The notes: a model not told the origin generated them from the letters alone. DNA of 64,000 nucleotides from Diogma glabrata (GCA_963693315.1 OY856186.1:282746412-282810411); one strand, 5' to 3'; shown: positions 24,061 to 35,084, numbered from the stretch's first letter. Translations and numbers: made by a program.

Positions 24061-24728
24061 TTCTACCGTGCCAGTGAGCACGACAAACCGAACATTCTAT
24101 TCCTTACAGAAACACAAGTTTCTGAAAATTTTTTCTTTATAGAATCGCTTAATTCCAAATATAGGCTCGAATCAGCTTTCAAACTCCATCAGGGCGTTTG
24201 CGCATTCATCCATGAGAGTGTTGCGTATACACGCTTTCCAAATTTTGAACTACACGGTGATGGCTTCAATACAATGGTTTTAAAGATTTGTTTTCCCGAA
24301 ATTACTTTTTTACACTAGCTTTATACCGGTCCCCCAACAAACGTAACCCAAACTTTTTTAATTCACTAACAAAAATTGTGGACGAGATTAGAGCAAAGTC
24401 CCCTAATTGTGAGGTTATCGTTACCGGTGACTTCAACGTCCACAACAAATCATGGTTGGAATTCTCCAAATCGACCGACGATGTTGACAATAGTGGAAAA
24501 CTGGCAGAAATTTTTGCCGCGTCTCAGAGCCTATTCCAAATTGTTAAAAGCCCGACTTTCACTCCCCGTAATAACGGTGATAATAGTTTTCTTTTAGATC
24601 TCTATCTTACCACAATGCCAGATATTACGAGTGTCGATGTAGTGAAAGGTACTGTTGGAAATTCTGATCATTATTTAATTTCATCAGTTATTGAAACTGA
24701 TTTACTTAAAACTACAGCTCCCAAATAA
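24061..24728 (+). pseudogene. LINE endonuclease region, unit 2
   Basis: Same two-frame arrangement as unit 1 with the identical T-run break near 24310. The preceding frame 23866-24318 runs from the linker (KAAKVALRNKRRS) through the junction into DKPNILFLTETQ, so the amplification created a novel in-frame fusion of linker to endonuclease start. It carries GTV where the others have GSV before GNSDH. Confidence 0.85.
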
Positions 24729-25104
24729 AATATTTCACTACTCAAAATGGATAAGAGTGGTCTTCAAAATTTTTCCATGGTTTCCCTTTTGACCGTCATT
24801 GTTTTTACACTGACAATGTAAATGTTTCTGCTCAAAACTTTACAGAAACCATCCAATTTGCTATCAATAAATTTGTCCCTTTTCCATTGTAAAACCCAAA
24901 CAAAAATACTTGTATTCGAAGGCTGCCAAAGTGGCACTTAGAAACAAACGTAGATCATTTAACATATGGATTCATAACAAAACTCCCGATAATCAATCCC
25001 AATATCTAAAGGCCAACAAAATATCTAACCAGATTATCTCAAATGAAAAGTCTGAAATTGACAGAGCGAAAGCTTCAAAATTTACGTCTATTTCTGACAA
25101 GAGC

Positions 25105-25772
25105 TTCTACCGTGCCAGTGAGCACGACAAACCGAACATTCTATTCCTTACAGAAACACAAGTTTCTGAAAATTTTTTCTTTATAGAATCGCTTAATTCC
25201 AAATATAGGCTCGAATCAGCTTTCAAACTCCATCAGGGCGTTTGCGCATTCATCCATGAGAGTGTTGCGTATACACGCTTTCCAAATTTTGAACTACACG
25301 GTGATGGCTTCAATACAATGGTTTTAAAGATTTGTTTTCCCGAAATTACTTTTTTACACTAGCTTTATACCGGTCCCCCAACAAACGTAACCCAAACTTT
25401 TTTAATTCACTAACAAAAATTGTGGACGAGATTAGAGCAAAGTCCCCTAATTGTGAGGTTATCGTTACCGGTGACTTCAACGTCCACAACAAATCATGGT
25501 TGGAATTCTCCAAATCGACCGACGATGTTGACAATAGTGGAAAACTGGCAGAAATTTTTGCCGCGTCTCAGAGCCTATTCCAAATTGTTAAAAGCCCGAC
25601 TTTCACTCCCCGTAATAACGGTGATAATAGTTTTCTTTTAGATCTCTATCTTACCACAATGCCAGATATTACGAGTGTCGATGTAGTGAAAGGTAGTGTT
25701 GGAAATTCTGATCATTATTTAATTTCATCAGTTATTGAAACTGATTTACTTAAAACTACAGCTCCCAAATAA
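25105..25772 (+). pseudogene. LINE endonuclease region, unit 3
   Basis: As units 1 and 2. After the endonuclease, unit 3 alone has an extra T near 25925 ('gttcctttttccattg'), which restores the frame from NKFVPF into VKPKQKYLYSKAAKV. The other units are shifted here. Unit 3 therefore keeps what is probably the ancestral state at that position. Confidence 0.85.
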
Positions 25773-26150
25773 AATATTTCACTACTCAAAAATGGATAAG
25801 AGTGGTCTTCAAAATTTTTCCATGGTTTCCCTTTTGACCGTCATTGTTTTTACACTGACAATGTAAATGTTTCTGCTCAAAGCTTTACAGAAACCATCCA
25901 ATTTGCTATCAATAAATTTGTTCCTTTTTCCATTGTAAAACCCAAACAAAAATACTTGTATTCGAAGGCTGCCAAAGTGGCACTTAGAAACAAACGTAGA
26001 TCATTTAACATATGGATTCATAACAAAACTCCCGATAATCAATCCCAATATCTAAAGGCCAACAAAATATCTAACCAGATTATCTTAAATGAAAAGTCTG
26101 AAATTGACAGAGCGAAAGCTTCAAAATTTACGTCTATTTCTGACAAGAGC

Positions 26151-26818
26151 TTCTACCGTGCCAGTGAGCACGACAAACCGAACATTCTATTCCTTACAGA
26201 AACACAAGTTTCTGAAAATTTTCTCTTTATAGAATCGCTTAATTCCAAATATAGGCTCGAATCAGCTTTCAAACTCCATCAGGGCGTTTGCGCATTCATC
26301 CATGAGAGTGTTGCGTATACACGCTTTCCAAATTTTGAACTACACGGTGATGGCTTCAATACAATGGTTTTAAAGATTTGTTTTCCCGAAATTACTTTTT
26401 TACACTAGCTTTATACCGGTCCCCCAACAAACGTAACCCAAACTTTTTTAATTCACTAACAAAAATTGTGAACGAGATTAGAGCAAAGTCCCCTAATTGT
26501 GAGGTTATCGTTACCGGTGACTTCAACGTCCACAACAAATCATGGTTGGAATTCTCCAAATCGACCGACGATGTTGACAATAGTGGAAAACTGGCAGAAA
26601 TTTTTGTCGCGTCTCAGAGCCTATTCCAAATTGTTAAAAGCCCGACTTTCACTCCCCGTAATAACGGTGATAATAGTTTTCTTTTAGATCTCTATCTTAC
26701 CACAATGCCAGATATTACGAGTGTCGATGTAGTGAAAGGTAGTGTTGGAAATTCTGATCATTATTTAATTTCATCAGTTATTGAAACTGATTTACTTAAA
26801 ACTACAGCTCCCAAATAA
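26151..26818 (+). pseudogene. LINE endonuclease region, unit 4
   Basis: As the other units, with VNE for VDE and VAS for AAS. After it the linker (27001-27369) continues without a junction into SFYSAINSLNSG and the reverse transcriptase region, so unit 4 is the one still joined to the 3' half of the element. Confidence 0.85.
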
Positions 26819-27370
26819 AATATTTCACTACTCAAAAATGGATAAGAGTGGTCTTCAAAATTTTTCCATGGTTTCCCTTTTGACCGTCATTGTTTTTACA
26901 CTGACAATGTAAATGTTTCTGCTCAAAACTTTACAGAAACCATCCAATTTGCTATCAATAAATTTGTCCCTTTTCCATTGTAAAACCCAAACAAAAATAC
27001 TTGTATTCGAAGGCTGCCAAAGTGGCACTTAGAAACAAACGTAGATCATTTAACATATGGATTCATAACAAAACTCCCGATAATCAATCCCAATATCTAA
27101 AGGCCAACAAAATATCTAACCAGATTATCTCAAATGAAAAGTCTGAAATTGACAGAGCGAAAGCTTCAAAATTTACGTCTATTTCTGACAAGAGCTTCTA
27201 CAGTGCCATCAATTCTTTAAATTCTGGCACAAAATCTTCTATTCCCCCTATTATTGATGGTGATTTAATCGTCAATGATCCCGCAAGAAAAGCAAACTTG
27301 TTCGCTGAACGCTTTGCTCTGATTTCCACTGTTTTGGAAACTCATAAAGAAATACCCCAAAGGAGTTAAT

Positions 27371-28268
27371 ATGAATGAACTCCACTTCAAACCCAAAATA
27401 GTCGCTAAACTTTTAAAGGGGTTAAACATCAACAAAGCCTCAGGAATGGACAATATTCCACCCATCATTTTAAAAACCTTTTCTAAAGAACTTGCACCAA
27501 CTTTGACTAAAATATTCTACCAATCCTACAAATCTGGTATATTTCCCTCGTGCTGGAAGTTGACCAATGTCCAGCCCGTCCCCAAAAAGGGACCAATATC
27601 CAATATCTCAAATTATAGGCCATATAGTTTTACTATCGGTCCTATCCAAAGTCTACGAGCATTATATTAATACACACATTTCAAAATTTCTGGAAGTAAA
27701 TCATTTAATAGCCGACAGCCAATACGGCTTTCGAAACAAAAGATCAACCACCGATGTATTAAACTATGTAGCGCATTGTTGGAACAGCATACTTGATAAA
27801 GGTGGTGAAACATACGTTATCGCTTTAGACATCTCCAAGGCATTCGATCGAGTCTGGCATGCCAACTTGATCCACAAGCTCGTTGCGTATGATTTTCATC
27901 CCAATATTGTGAAGCTGATTCAAAATTTTCTATCCAACCGATACATTTCTGTTTCCTTAGACGGATTTTCGTCTGAGTCTAAACTAATTAACGCTGGTGT
28001 ACCTCAAGGCTCAGTATTGTCCCCAACTCTATTTTTGATTTATATCAACGAATTGTTGAAAATCACCAGCCACCCAATAAATAGTTTTATAGATGATAGT
28101 ACTCTGCACAAGTCATTCGAGCCCCTTCCTTCAAAAGGTAAAATGCTCGAACGAATTAATCCCGCCCGGAGAGACGCTGCCATAAACGTGAATAAAGACC
28201 TAAAAATGTCGCCGATTGGGGTGACCAAAACCTGGTCAATTTCAACTCTACCAAAACACAGCTGTTGA
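27371..28268 (+). pseudogene. LINE reverse transcriptase region
   Basis: Two frames: 27371-27630 (NINKASGMDNIPP, QPVPKKGPISNISNYRP) and 27567-28268 (QYGFRNKRSTTD, IALDISKAFDRVWH, GVPQGSVLSPTLF). The catalytic box reads FIDD in NSFIDDSTLHK, where the copy at 14640-16313 has FADD; the family motif is [YF]xDD, so this change alone need not kill it. A frame break near 27620 and later breaks do. Confidence 0.9.
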
Positions 28269-28763
28269 TTGTTTCCGGATCAAAGACCGAGTTCCCCAAA
28301 GATATTTTATTCAGTATGTGTGATGAACCAATAGGTGAATGTAAAAACATTTGTTTATTGGGTGTAACAGTTTCAAATGACCTACTCTGGAACGATCATG
28401 TAATGGAGATGACAAAAAGCGCGTCTAAAAAACTCGGCCTCCTAAATAGATGCAAAAAATTTTTCACTCCATACCAATTGGCAACAGTGCTCAGATGAAA
28501 TAAGCAGCATCATGCCTCAAACTAATTCTTACCCCCGTTCCACTCGACAATCGGCTACCGCAACCAGTGAAACGGTCGAGATCCCATGCTGTCATACTGG
28601 CAGATCGCAGAAAGATTTCATTGTCCAAACTGCATACAAATGGAATAGTTTGCCGGAATCCTTAGTCTCAGGTGACTTCAACCCGCAGAGGTTTAAAAAA
28701 AACGTTCATCAAGACCTTAGAACGTCAGTTGTTGTGGAACCTAGGTCTAGACCTAGGTCTTAA
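28265..28763 (+). pseudogene. LINE C-terminal region with internal deletion
   Basis: 28265-28498 reads MIVSGSKTEFPKDILF... KKLGLLNRCKKFFTPYQLAT. After a deletion junction, 28512-28763 continues MPQTNSYPRSTRQSATAT... AYKWNSLPESLVSG. Comparison with 32316-32828 shows that the YKSYIRPCMEHCGQVWG to YKYRYQQ part is missing. Confidence 0.85.
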
Positions 28764-28843
28764 AAGGTATTTATGTGTTGTTGTGACACATATTCTAAAC
28801 CCTATAACACAACACATTTTATTCAAAAAAAATAAAATAAAAT

Positions 28844-29349
28844 GTGTATGGTAGTAGAAATTACAATGTATATCATAACAACACATAAAAACCTTTTAAG
28901 AACAAGATTATTTTAAATATAAAAATTTATATAATAGTTGCTTGGAATGCTAACAGATATGAACCCCAGAATAATTTTAATGATTTTAATTTAAAAATTC
29001 TGAAATTTTACTTTGCAATGCTACAATAATTGAAAGATACAAAAAAACAACTATTTCACTGTCTTAAGTTTTCACTTCTGTCGACAGTCCTCAAGACTGC
29101 CTTCTTTTGTTTTTTTTAAAGAATGGATGCTTAAACAATAGATTTTATCACATACTCAAATATATGACATACTCCAATATTTCATGATAGGATAGACATA
29201 GAGGAAATAAAAATTATATAAACGGAAAAATGCACAAACAAAAATAAAATTTAGTTAGCTACGTATTCCTTGATCATGTGCCCTGCTTTCTCAATGATTA
29301 AAGTCACGTTATGCCCACGAAGGCCCATTTCTTCGAGCAAAAATGGGAA
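28844..29349. other. Interior of the TIR element, unassigned
   Basis: AT-rich sequence between the LINE tail and the right TIR; no feature recognised. Confidence 0.4.
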
Positions 29350-29517
29350 AGAATATGCCATAACTAAGATTGAGAGTAATACCGTCGAATCCGCCAGTAC
29401 CCCTACGATTATATATGTTGGCTAGTGATATCTCAGTGGTATTCTTAGGAGTATGTGATATCTCTCGTTAACTCATATTTAAATAGCACGGCCTGAAATC
29501 CGCGGGGTTGTAACACC

Positions 29518-30039
29518 GGGGTTCTTTAATCTTTTTTCCAATACCCAGTATGGTAATTTCGTTTTCTTCGAAGTCACTTTTTATAACAAATGTCAAACAC
29601 CCTTATTTAACCATACCAAAAAAATGTTATTTACAATAAATCAAAAATATTGGAATTTGTTGTTATTTTCCGTTCCCCTACATGAACAACGTTATAAAGT
29701 CATCGATCTTTAGTTGTGGTAGTTAAACTATTTATTGTTTCAGATATTTCGGGACTTTTTTGGTCCGTTCATCAGTTCTTTAATGAAATTAATTCTACAG
29801 TTTGGTTAATCACTAAATTATAACAATTCTATAGCATGTGCATATTATAGATAAATGTAGTTGTTTAGCATTTAAGTTGTACGGTTTTGATTACAATCAC
29901 AAATAATTAACTTATGTTAAAATGTATTAAAATGATTAAAATAATAATTTATTATTATAAAATCTTAAGAAGTATTTTGAATGATAGACAAATGAGTAAG
30001 TTTTTGATGGAAAATATAGCAAAGTATCAAATACTAATA
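29518..30039. other. Unassigned AT-rich DNA
   Basis: No coding or repeat signal recognised. Confidence 0.35.
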
Positions 30040-30490
30040 ATTATATTTATTAAGGGCCAAGGGGGTGGAAATGACAAGGTGCAAAAACACCATTTAAAAC
30101 CCGGTCAAGTGTGGTGTCATTTGAAAGAGCACTAAAATTAAGAAACATAGCAATTTTTTTTAGAATTTTGCAATGCACAGTTTTTGAACTATTGTCAAAA
30201 AAGTGCAACAAAAAGTTGGTGCCCTAAGTTTCTTCGTTGATTGACAGAAAAATTTGAAAAAATTCATAGAGATAGAAAATTTGATAAACTCTTAACGAAA
30301 AATATAGGGAAGCCTCAAATGATTTTATTTCTGTGAAAGAACACCAACATTCAGGAACATTGCAATTTGTTTTTGTATTTTGCGATGCACAGTTCTTGAA
30401 TTATTGTCAAAAAGTCCTATTTTTAGTATTAACACCTCCCACCTCCTAAATTTCGTCGTTGATTGACAGAACTTTTTTTTCCAATATAAA
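30040..30490 (-). repeat. Two units of the satellite-like repeat, reversed
   Basis: 'ttttgcaatgcacagttttt', 'gaactattgtcaaaaaagtg' and 'gttgattgacagaaaaattt' are the reverse complement of the unit at 39001-39715. About two divergent units (first to 30300, second to 30480) are present. Confidence 0.75.
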
Positions 30491-31122
30491 CCATTTGGTG
30501 TAACTGAGTCGTTCCTTAGCTACCATAAACAGCTATGGATAACATTTAACCTAAAGTAATATTTTTTATATCATTTCGATCAATTTATATGAGATTGACA
30601 TTTACTATTGATATTTACAATGAACCATTTATTTTTTATGTGTCTATGGTCTGGCAATATAAATAAACACTTTACAACACAACTTTATGTCAATTATTTT
30701 GATATTGTGTAAAATTCACTGAACCCTTGGCGAGCGAATTCTATTCGCACTTGTCTGACTTTTATTTTATCTAAAGCGTATTTTTCATTGGTTAATGTCA
30801 ATTCAAACAAAGCATTTTTCAAAAATTAACAAAAATTTTCACAATATTTCCATGGCCTACTAAAACATGAATATGTATATAGATGTTATTGAAAATATTG
30901 TTTGGCATATGTGTGTGAATAACTTTTTTGATTTTGCGCAACGTTTGGTTTCAGCAAGCCTTGACCAAAAATTCTACGCCAATCGAAAAAAGTTTTCACG
31001 TGCTAGTATCATAAATAAATATCATAGAATAGTATATTTTCCTACAAGAAAAGAAAACGCTGCTTTTTCGTGAGTGAAAATTTCACATACGTTAAATGTT
31101 TTTATCTCTCGTAGGAAATGCA
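30491..31122. other. Unassigned DNA
   Basis: A 68-codon open frame (30867-31073) has no recognisable domain and no supporting context. I do not call it a gene. Confidence 0.35.
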
Positions 31123-31445
31123 ATTTTTTCCAGTGTTGTGAAACGCAATAAATTTAATTTCGTTTCAGTTTTCGTTATTCTGCAAATTAAAATTACGGTT
31201 TTCGTTTCAGTTATCGTTTCGACCAGCTAATTTGGTTACGTTTTTCGTTACGTTTTCGTTACGTTTCGGTTACAGTTACGATTGCGTTATACATCACTCT
31301 TGAATAAATAAAAGTAATAATTGGGAAATAAATTACAAAGAAATTAGCTATTTACATAATACACAAAACTACTATAAGATTGGGCCAATCAGAATCGCAT
31401 GGAGGGATCAGATTTTATTTATTAATAATTTTTTTATAAATTTTT

Positions 31446-31620
31446 TATCTACGCATATGACAATCCCGTGTACTCCAGTCCCTGCTATTGGCATACGAGT
31501 TCACGTGAGATATCACATTCCACTGGCAATATCAATGAGATATCACTACCCAAGGTGATATCTTAGGGGTGCTAGCGGGTGAGCTGTATTCAGTTCTCGG
31601 TAGCACCCTCAATTATTATT
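31446..31620 (+). repeat. Solo left end of the GGTGTGACAACC element
   Basis: Aligns with 22635-22810: 'actccagtccctgct', two GAGATATCAC motifs and 'gtgatatcttaggggtgct' in the same order. No right end is nearby. Confidence 0.8.
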
Positions 31621-31645
31621 CAATTGAGTAAATTAAACTTGTTAA

Positions 31646-32269
31646 TAATTTTTAATTCACTAGATTTGAATATTGAAAATTTTGAATTATATATTAGAAA
31701 TTTTTTTGAGCACTTAAACTCAAGCAATTAAGTTATTTTGAATTTTTCAATTCGAAAGTATATTTTGGATTTTTTCTTAGAGAAACACTCTATTTTTCTC
31801 TTATACGTTTTTCGGATTGGGATTCGAACTATCCTCATCAGTGCCATGGTTCGGATCCGTTTTTGCAGACACGCTATCCAACTAACTAAAGTTGAAATTT
31901 CATCATTATTTAACTACTTTAAGTTGAATTTTTCTCGTTAGTTGAACAGAAATACCTAATGAGAAAAATTCAACTTAAAGTAGTTAAATAATGATGAAAT
32001 TTCAACATTGAAATACCATCGCCTCGGTAGGTTAATTCGATAGCGTGTCTGCCAAAACGAATTCAAATCATGGCACTGATGAGGATAGTTCGAATCCCAA
32101 TCCGAAACACGTATAAGAGAAAATGGAGTTTTTCTCTGAGAAAAATCCAAAATACACTTTCGAATTGAAAAATTCAAAATACTTAATTGCTTGAGTTTAA
32201 GTGCTTAAAAAAGTCTCTAATATATAATTCAAAATTTTCAATATTCAAATCTAATGAATTAAAAATTAT
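31646..32269. repeat. 620-bp palindrome with tRNA-like arms
   Basis: The left arm 31646-31939 and right arm 31958-32269 are near-perfect inverted copies around an 18-bp spacer. Each arm contains a tRNA-like segment. The right arm has an extra 22 bp (about 32007-32028) that completes the tRNA-like 5' part. The two 67-73-codon open frames on opposite strands are this same sequence translated from each arm. Confidence 0.85.
32010..32105 (+). ncRNA. tRNA-derived SINE head (right arm)
   Basis: 'taggttaattcgatagcg' resembles an A box and 'gatagttcgaatcccaatcc' a B box, spaced as in a tRNA with an enlarged middle. The same sequence lies on the minus strand in the left arm (about 31795-31895). A pol III SINE fused into a palindrome is the simplest reading. 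Confidence 0.55.
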
Positions 32270-32298
32270 GAATATGATATAATTAAAAAAAAAAAAAA

Positions 32299-32861
32299 TT
32301 TTAACTCCATACCAATTGCTCCATGTTTATAAGTCCTATATTCGTCCCTGTATGGAGCACTGTGGTCAAGTTTGGGGTGCTGCTTCTGTTTCCATCTTGG
32401 CCCTCTTAGACTCTGTTCAAAAGCAGGCTATACGAATTGTGGGTGATCGAGCTTTGACATCAAAGCTTGATTCCCTACAACATCGTCGCACTGTTGCTGA
32501 CCTCGTTGTTTTTTACAAATATCGTTATCAACAGTGCTCAGATGAAATAAGCAGCATCATGCCTCAAGCTTATTCTTACCCCCGTTCCACTCGGCAATCG
32601 GCTACCGCAACCAGTCAAACGGTCGAGATCCCACGCTATCATACTGGCAGATCGCAGAAAGACTTCTTTGTCCGAACTGCATACAAATGGAATAGTTTGC
32701 CGGAATCCATAGTCTCAGGTGGCTTCAATCCGCAGAGGTTTAAAAAAGCGTTCATCAACACCTTGGAACGCAAGTTGTTGTGGGACCTAGGTCTTAAAAG
32801 GCCCTATAACACAAAACTTTTTATTTAAAAAAAAACTAATAATAATAATAAAAATAATATA
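32299..32861 (+). mobile_element. 5'-truncated LINE fragment (C-terminal region)
   Basis: An open frame of 170 codons (32316-32828) reads YKSYIRPCMEHCGQVWGAAS, LLDSVQKQAIRIVGDRA, PRSTRQSATATSQT and AYKWNSLPESIVSG. This is the C-terminal, post-RT part of the jockey/CR1-type LINE. It ends in A-rich sequence and (TAA)n. It preserves the part deleted from the copy at 28484. Confidence 0.9.
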
Positions 32862-33068
32862 TTATAAGTATGTAACGTAATAACCTAAAAAAAAATAGCG
32901 TTTGTGTTACGTTTTTCGTTACGGCTAATATAAATTATATCGTTTGCGTTTTTGGTTACGGTACAAAATTTTAATTCCGGTTTTGCGTTTTTGCGTTACG
33001 TTACAATAACGTTTCACAACACTGATTTTTTCAATGATAGTTAATATATAAACGATATTTATTAGAAA

Positions 33069-34051
33069 TAAGGTGACCAGATTATTTTCAAACCAAAAGA
33101 TGACATTTTTTTTTAAACATACGCCCCCCCCCCCTCTCCCCAACAATCTAATCTTGATCTTCAATACATTTAATTGAAATTTGAGACTTTTGAGATGTCC
33201 GTATATCACTAATAATAGTGTTACGATTCTACATAAAATTGTATTAATCCTCAATTTTCGATATACAATATTTCAAAAATAAAACCAACATCACATTATT
33301 TATGAAAAAAAGGGCCAAAACATGAAATGAAATATATCGAAACTAATTACATAGATTTCTGAAGCTTTCTTTGTAAAGAATGTATTTTCCTGGAATGCAC
33401 GAGAAATTAAGCAGAATTGTATATAAGAAATGTCTTTTATAAAATAAGAAAAGTTATATTTAAGACTGCGATAATTTTAATAATTTAATTGTAATGTGTT
33501 TTGAAGCTATTGAAAGAATATTCTAGAAAGGAATGCTGTATTGTTTTCCTGTTCTTATGAAACAATAGCGGAGTTGAATACTTAATAAAGTTTGATGTTT
33601 TTGCTTACTAATTAGTGATCCAACCCAGAAGGTGTTTTGGGAATTACGTTTATCGAATTGACCGAGTAGGGCCAATTCGAAGCAAGGTTGAAATATGTGA
33701 CAACAGAAAATACTGTTTTCACCGATGCGTTTGGTCCTGCTAGAGCAAAAGAGAATCTACAAGTTTTAAAATTTTGGCATAAGTTATGCATTCTGTCTCA
33801 AAATTAATGACTATTTCGACCCATCGTTGGTCATGCTCGATTTGGTATTCATTCAATAATTACAGCTTTTGATAATCCCAATACATATTTATTTTTCTAA
33901 TTTCATTCATTCATAAATATGCGATATGATAAAAAGATGACAAAGATGCTGATTTTTGTAAAAGATGACAAAAAGATGACATCATTTTTAAAGATGACTA
34001 TCATTCGTAAAAGATGACTGTAATCTTCAAAAGATGACGTCTGGTCACCTT
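33069..34051. mobile_element. hAT-type element with AAAAGATGAC motifs
   Basis: Ends TAAGGTGACCAGA (33069) and TCTGGTCACCTT (34051) are inverted. ATTAGAAA is repeated at 33061-33068 and 34052-34059, and the match can be stretched to 10 bp, so the exact cut is ambiguous. AAAAGATGAC recurs about seven times (near 33093, 33936-33950, 33962, 33977, 34006, 34031). The TIR resembles the GGGTGACCAGA ends of some hAT families. The interior, including a C tract at 33124, has no intact transposase. Confidence 0.75.
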
Positions 34052-34059
34052 ATTAGAAA

Positions 34060-34979
34060 GTATTAAATTAAAAATCGACAAAATAACATTTAAAATTCAT
34101 ATTATACTTTTTCATGGTTTCTTTGTCTTAAAAACTTTGTAAAATTATATGAAGATACCATAGCAACTACAATTTGTTATTCTTTTTACACTAGTGAAAA
34201 AAAAACCATTTTCACAGAGGATTAAGAGTGATGATATAGGCTTTTCATATGCTACCATATAGAAAAAATTAATAATTATGTTAAATGTATATTTATTATA
34301 CTAACAAATAAAAAATTATCAAAACACATTGTGGTTGGATTTGTTTTAGTAAATGTTAGAATTGATACAAAAGTGATTAGACGTGATTAGAAAACAGAAA
34401 TTTATGATTTTCAATTGTTATGCACATCATTCGACGCGTCTTATACTTTGCTAAAAATATTAGAAGTCTAATCTGGTGAAACCAGCTCTTGCAAGTATTA
34501 AAATAAATAATAAATTGAATTTTTGGCGTTATATCTTAAGGTCCTTAGAGAAATACCCCAGCGTTTAATCAGATATATTTCAAAATCTAATTAGCTCTTC
34601 AGAACAGTTCTACAAGTCATATACAAATCTTTCGGTGTAAGAATTTTTCATGTTAATACACAAAATTTTTTGGACTCCATACGTCGAAAAAAGTGTAAAC
34701 ATTTTGAGATAAGACTTTTTTATTCGCCTGCATATTAAAGAGTTACTTTATTACTGTGATTTGCGGCTTTAAAGTATCACTTTTCAACTATTTATTTTGT
34801 TGTCATAGCTAAGTCCAAAAAAGCAAAAAGCATTTGTATTTGTTTAAATTCTATGAAAAATAAAAATGTTTATTATTTAGCAACCCTCAAATTCAAAATT
34901 TCATCATCTAATTAAAATGGTTGTTATCATTTGTTGTCATAGCTACACAATAATTTGGAAAAAATAATAAATATTTTGT
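34060..34979. other. Unassigned DNA with one dispersed repeat
   Basis: 34195-34280 is a third copy of the repeat at 53-320 ('ccattttcacagaggattaa', 'catatgctaccatatagaaa'). Nothing else is recognised. Confidence 0.5.
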
Positions 34980-35084
34980 CAAAGGTTACTTGTTCCACAT
35001 ATTTTTATTTTAAAATTTATGAAAATTTATAATTTTAATTTAGAATAAAAAAGTTTTCTTAAAATATTTTGCTTGCGGCGAATA

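Larger units (their letters stand above)
23031..27208 (+). repeat. Four tandem copies of a 1045-bp LINE segment
   Basis: Unit starts are 23031, 24076, 25120 and 26166 (periods 1045, 1044 and 1046). Each starts GAGCACGACAAACC and ends near 'gagcttctac'. The three junctions are identical, 'ctaccgtgccagtgagcacg', where the last unit instead continues 'ctacagtgccatcaattc' into the LINE. All units share a stop after PEITFLH. They differ by only a handful of bases each: unit 1 CTC for CGC near 23156; unit 2 one A fewer near 24745; unit 3 one extra T near 25925; unit 4 GTC for GCC near 26606. Confidence 0.95.
22900..28843 (+). mobile_element. jockey/CR1-type LINE with internal tandem array
   Basis: Plus-strand relative of the LINE at 14640-16313. 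It has a decayed 5' part, an endonuclease region repeated four times (23031-27208), one reverse transcriptase region (27371-28268) and the C-terminal region. The 3' end is 'ttcaaaaaaaataaaataaa' near 28843. Relative to the other copies a stretch is missing at about 28484, where 'accaattg' jumps to 'caacagtgctcagatg'; the missing part is what the fragment at 32299-32830 still has. Confidence 0.9.
22635..29517. mobile_element. TIR element carrying the LINE array
   Basis: The ends are inverted repeats of roughly 185 bp. Left is GGTGTGACAACCCCGCG (22635) and right, reversed, is GGTGTTACAACCCCGCG (29517). Both are followed inward by GAGATATCAC motifs and by 'cttagttatggcatatt'. A solo copy of the left end lies at 31446-31620, where similarity begins a few bases further out, so the exact end is uncertain and no target duplication is evident. 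Almost the whole interior is the LINE at about 22900-28843. Confidence 0.65.
31131..33024. mobile_element. hAT-type element with three nested pieces
   Basis: Ends CAGTGTTGTGAAACG (31131) and CGTTTCACAACACTG (33024) are perfect inverted repeats. ATTTTTTC is duplicated at 31123-31130 and 33025-33032, the 8-bp duplication of hAT elements. Subterminal sequence is rich in TTCGTTACG-type motifs on both sides (31150-31290, 32895-33015). The interior holds a fragment of the GGTGTGACAACC element, a SINE-bearing palindrome and a LINE fragment. No hAT transposase remains. Confidence 0.88.

Noticed and set aside
23257..25534. Minus-strand 62-codon frames repeated every 1045 bp
   Set aside because: They are shadows of the plus-strand endonuclease units.
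31738..32177. Two similar open frames on opposite strands
   Set aside because: They are the two arms of the SINE-bearing palindrome, not a duplicated gene.
33625..33860. Possible hAT transposase remains inside 33069-34051
   Set aside because: Several frames were read, all with frequent stops and no recognisable hAT motif.
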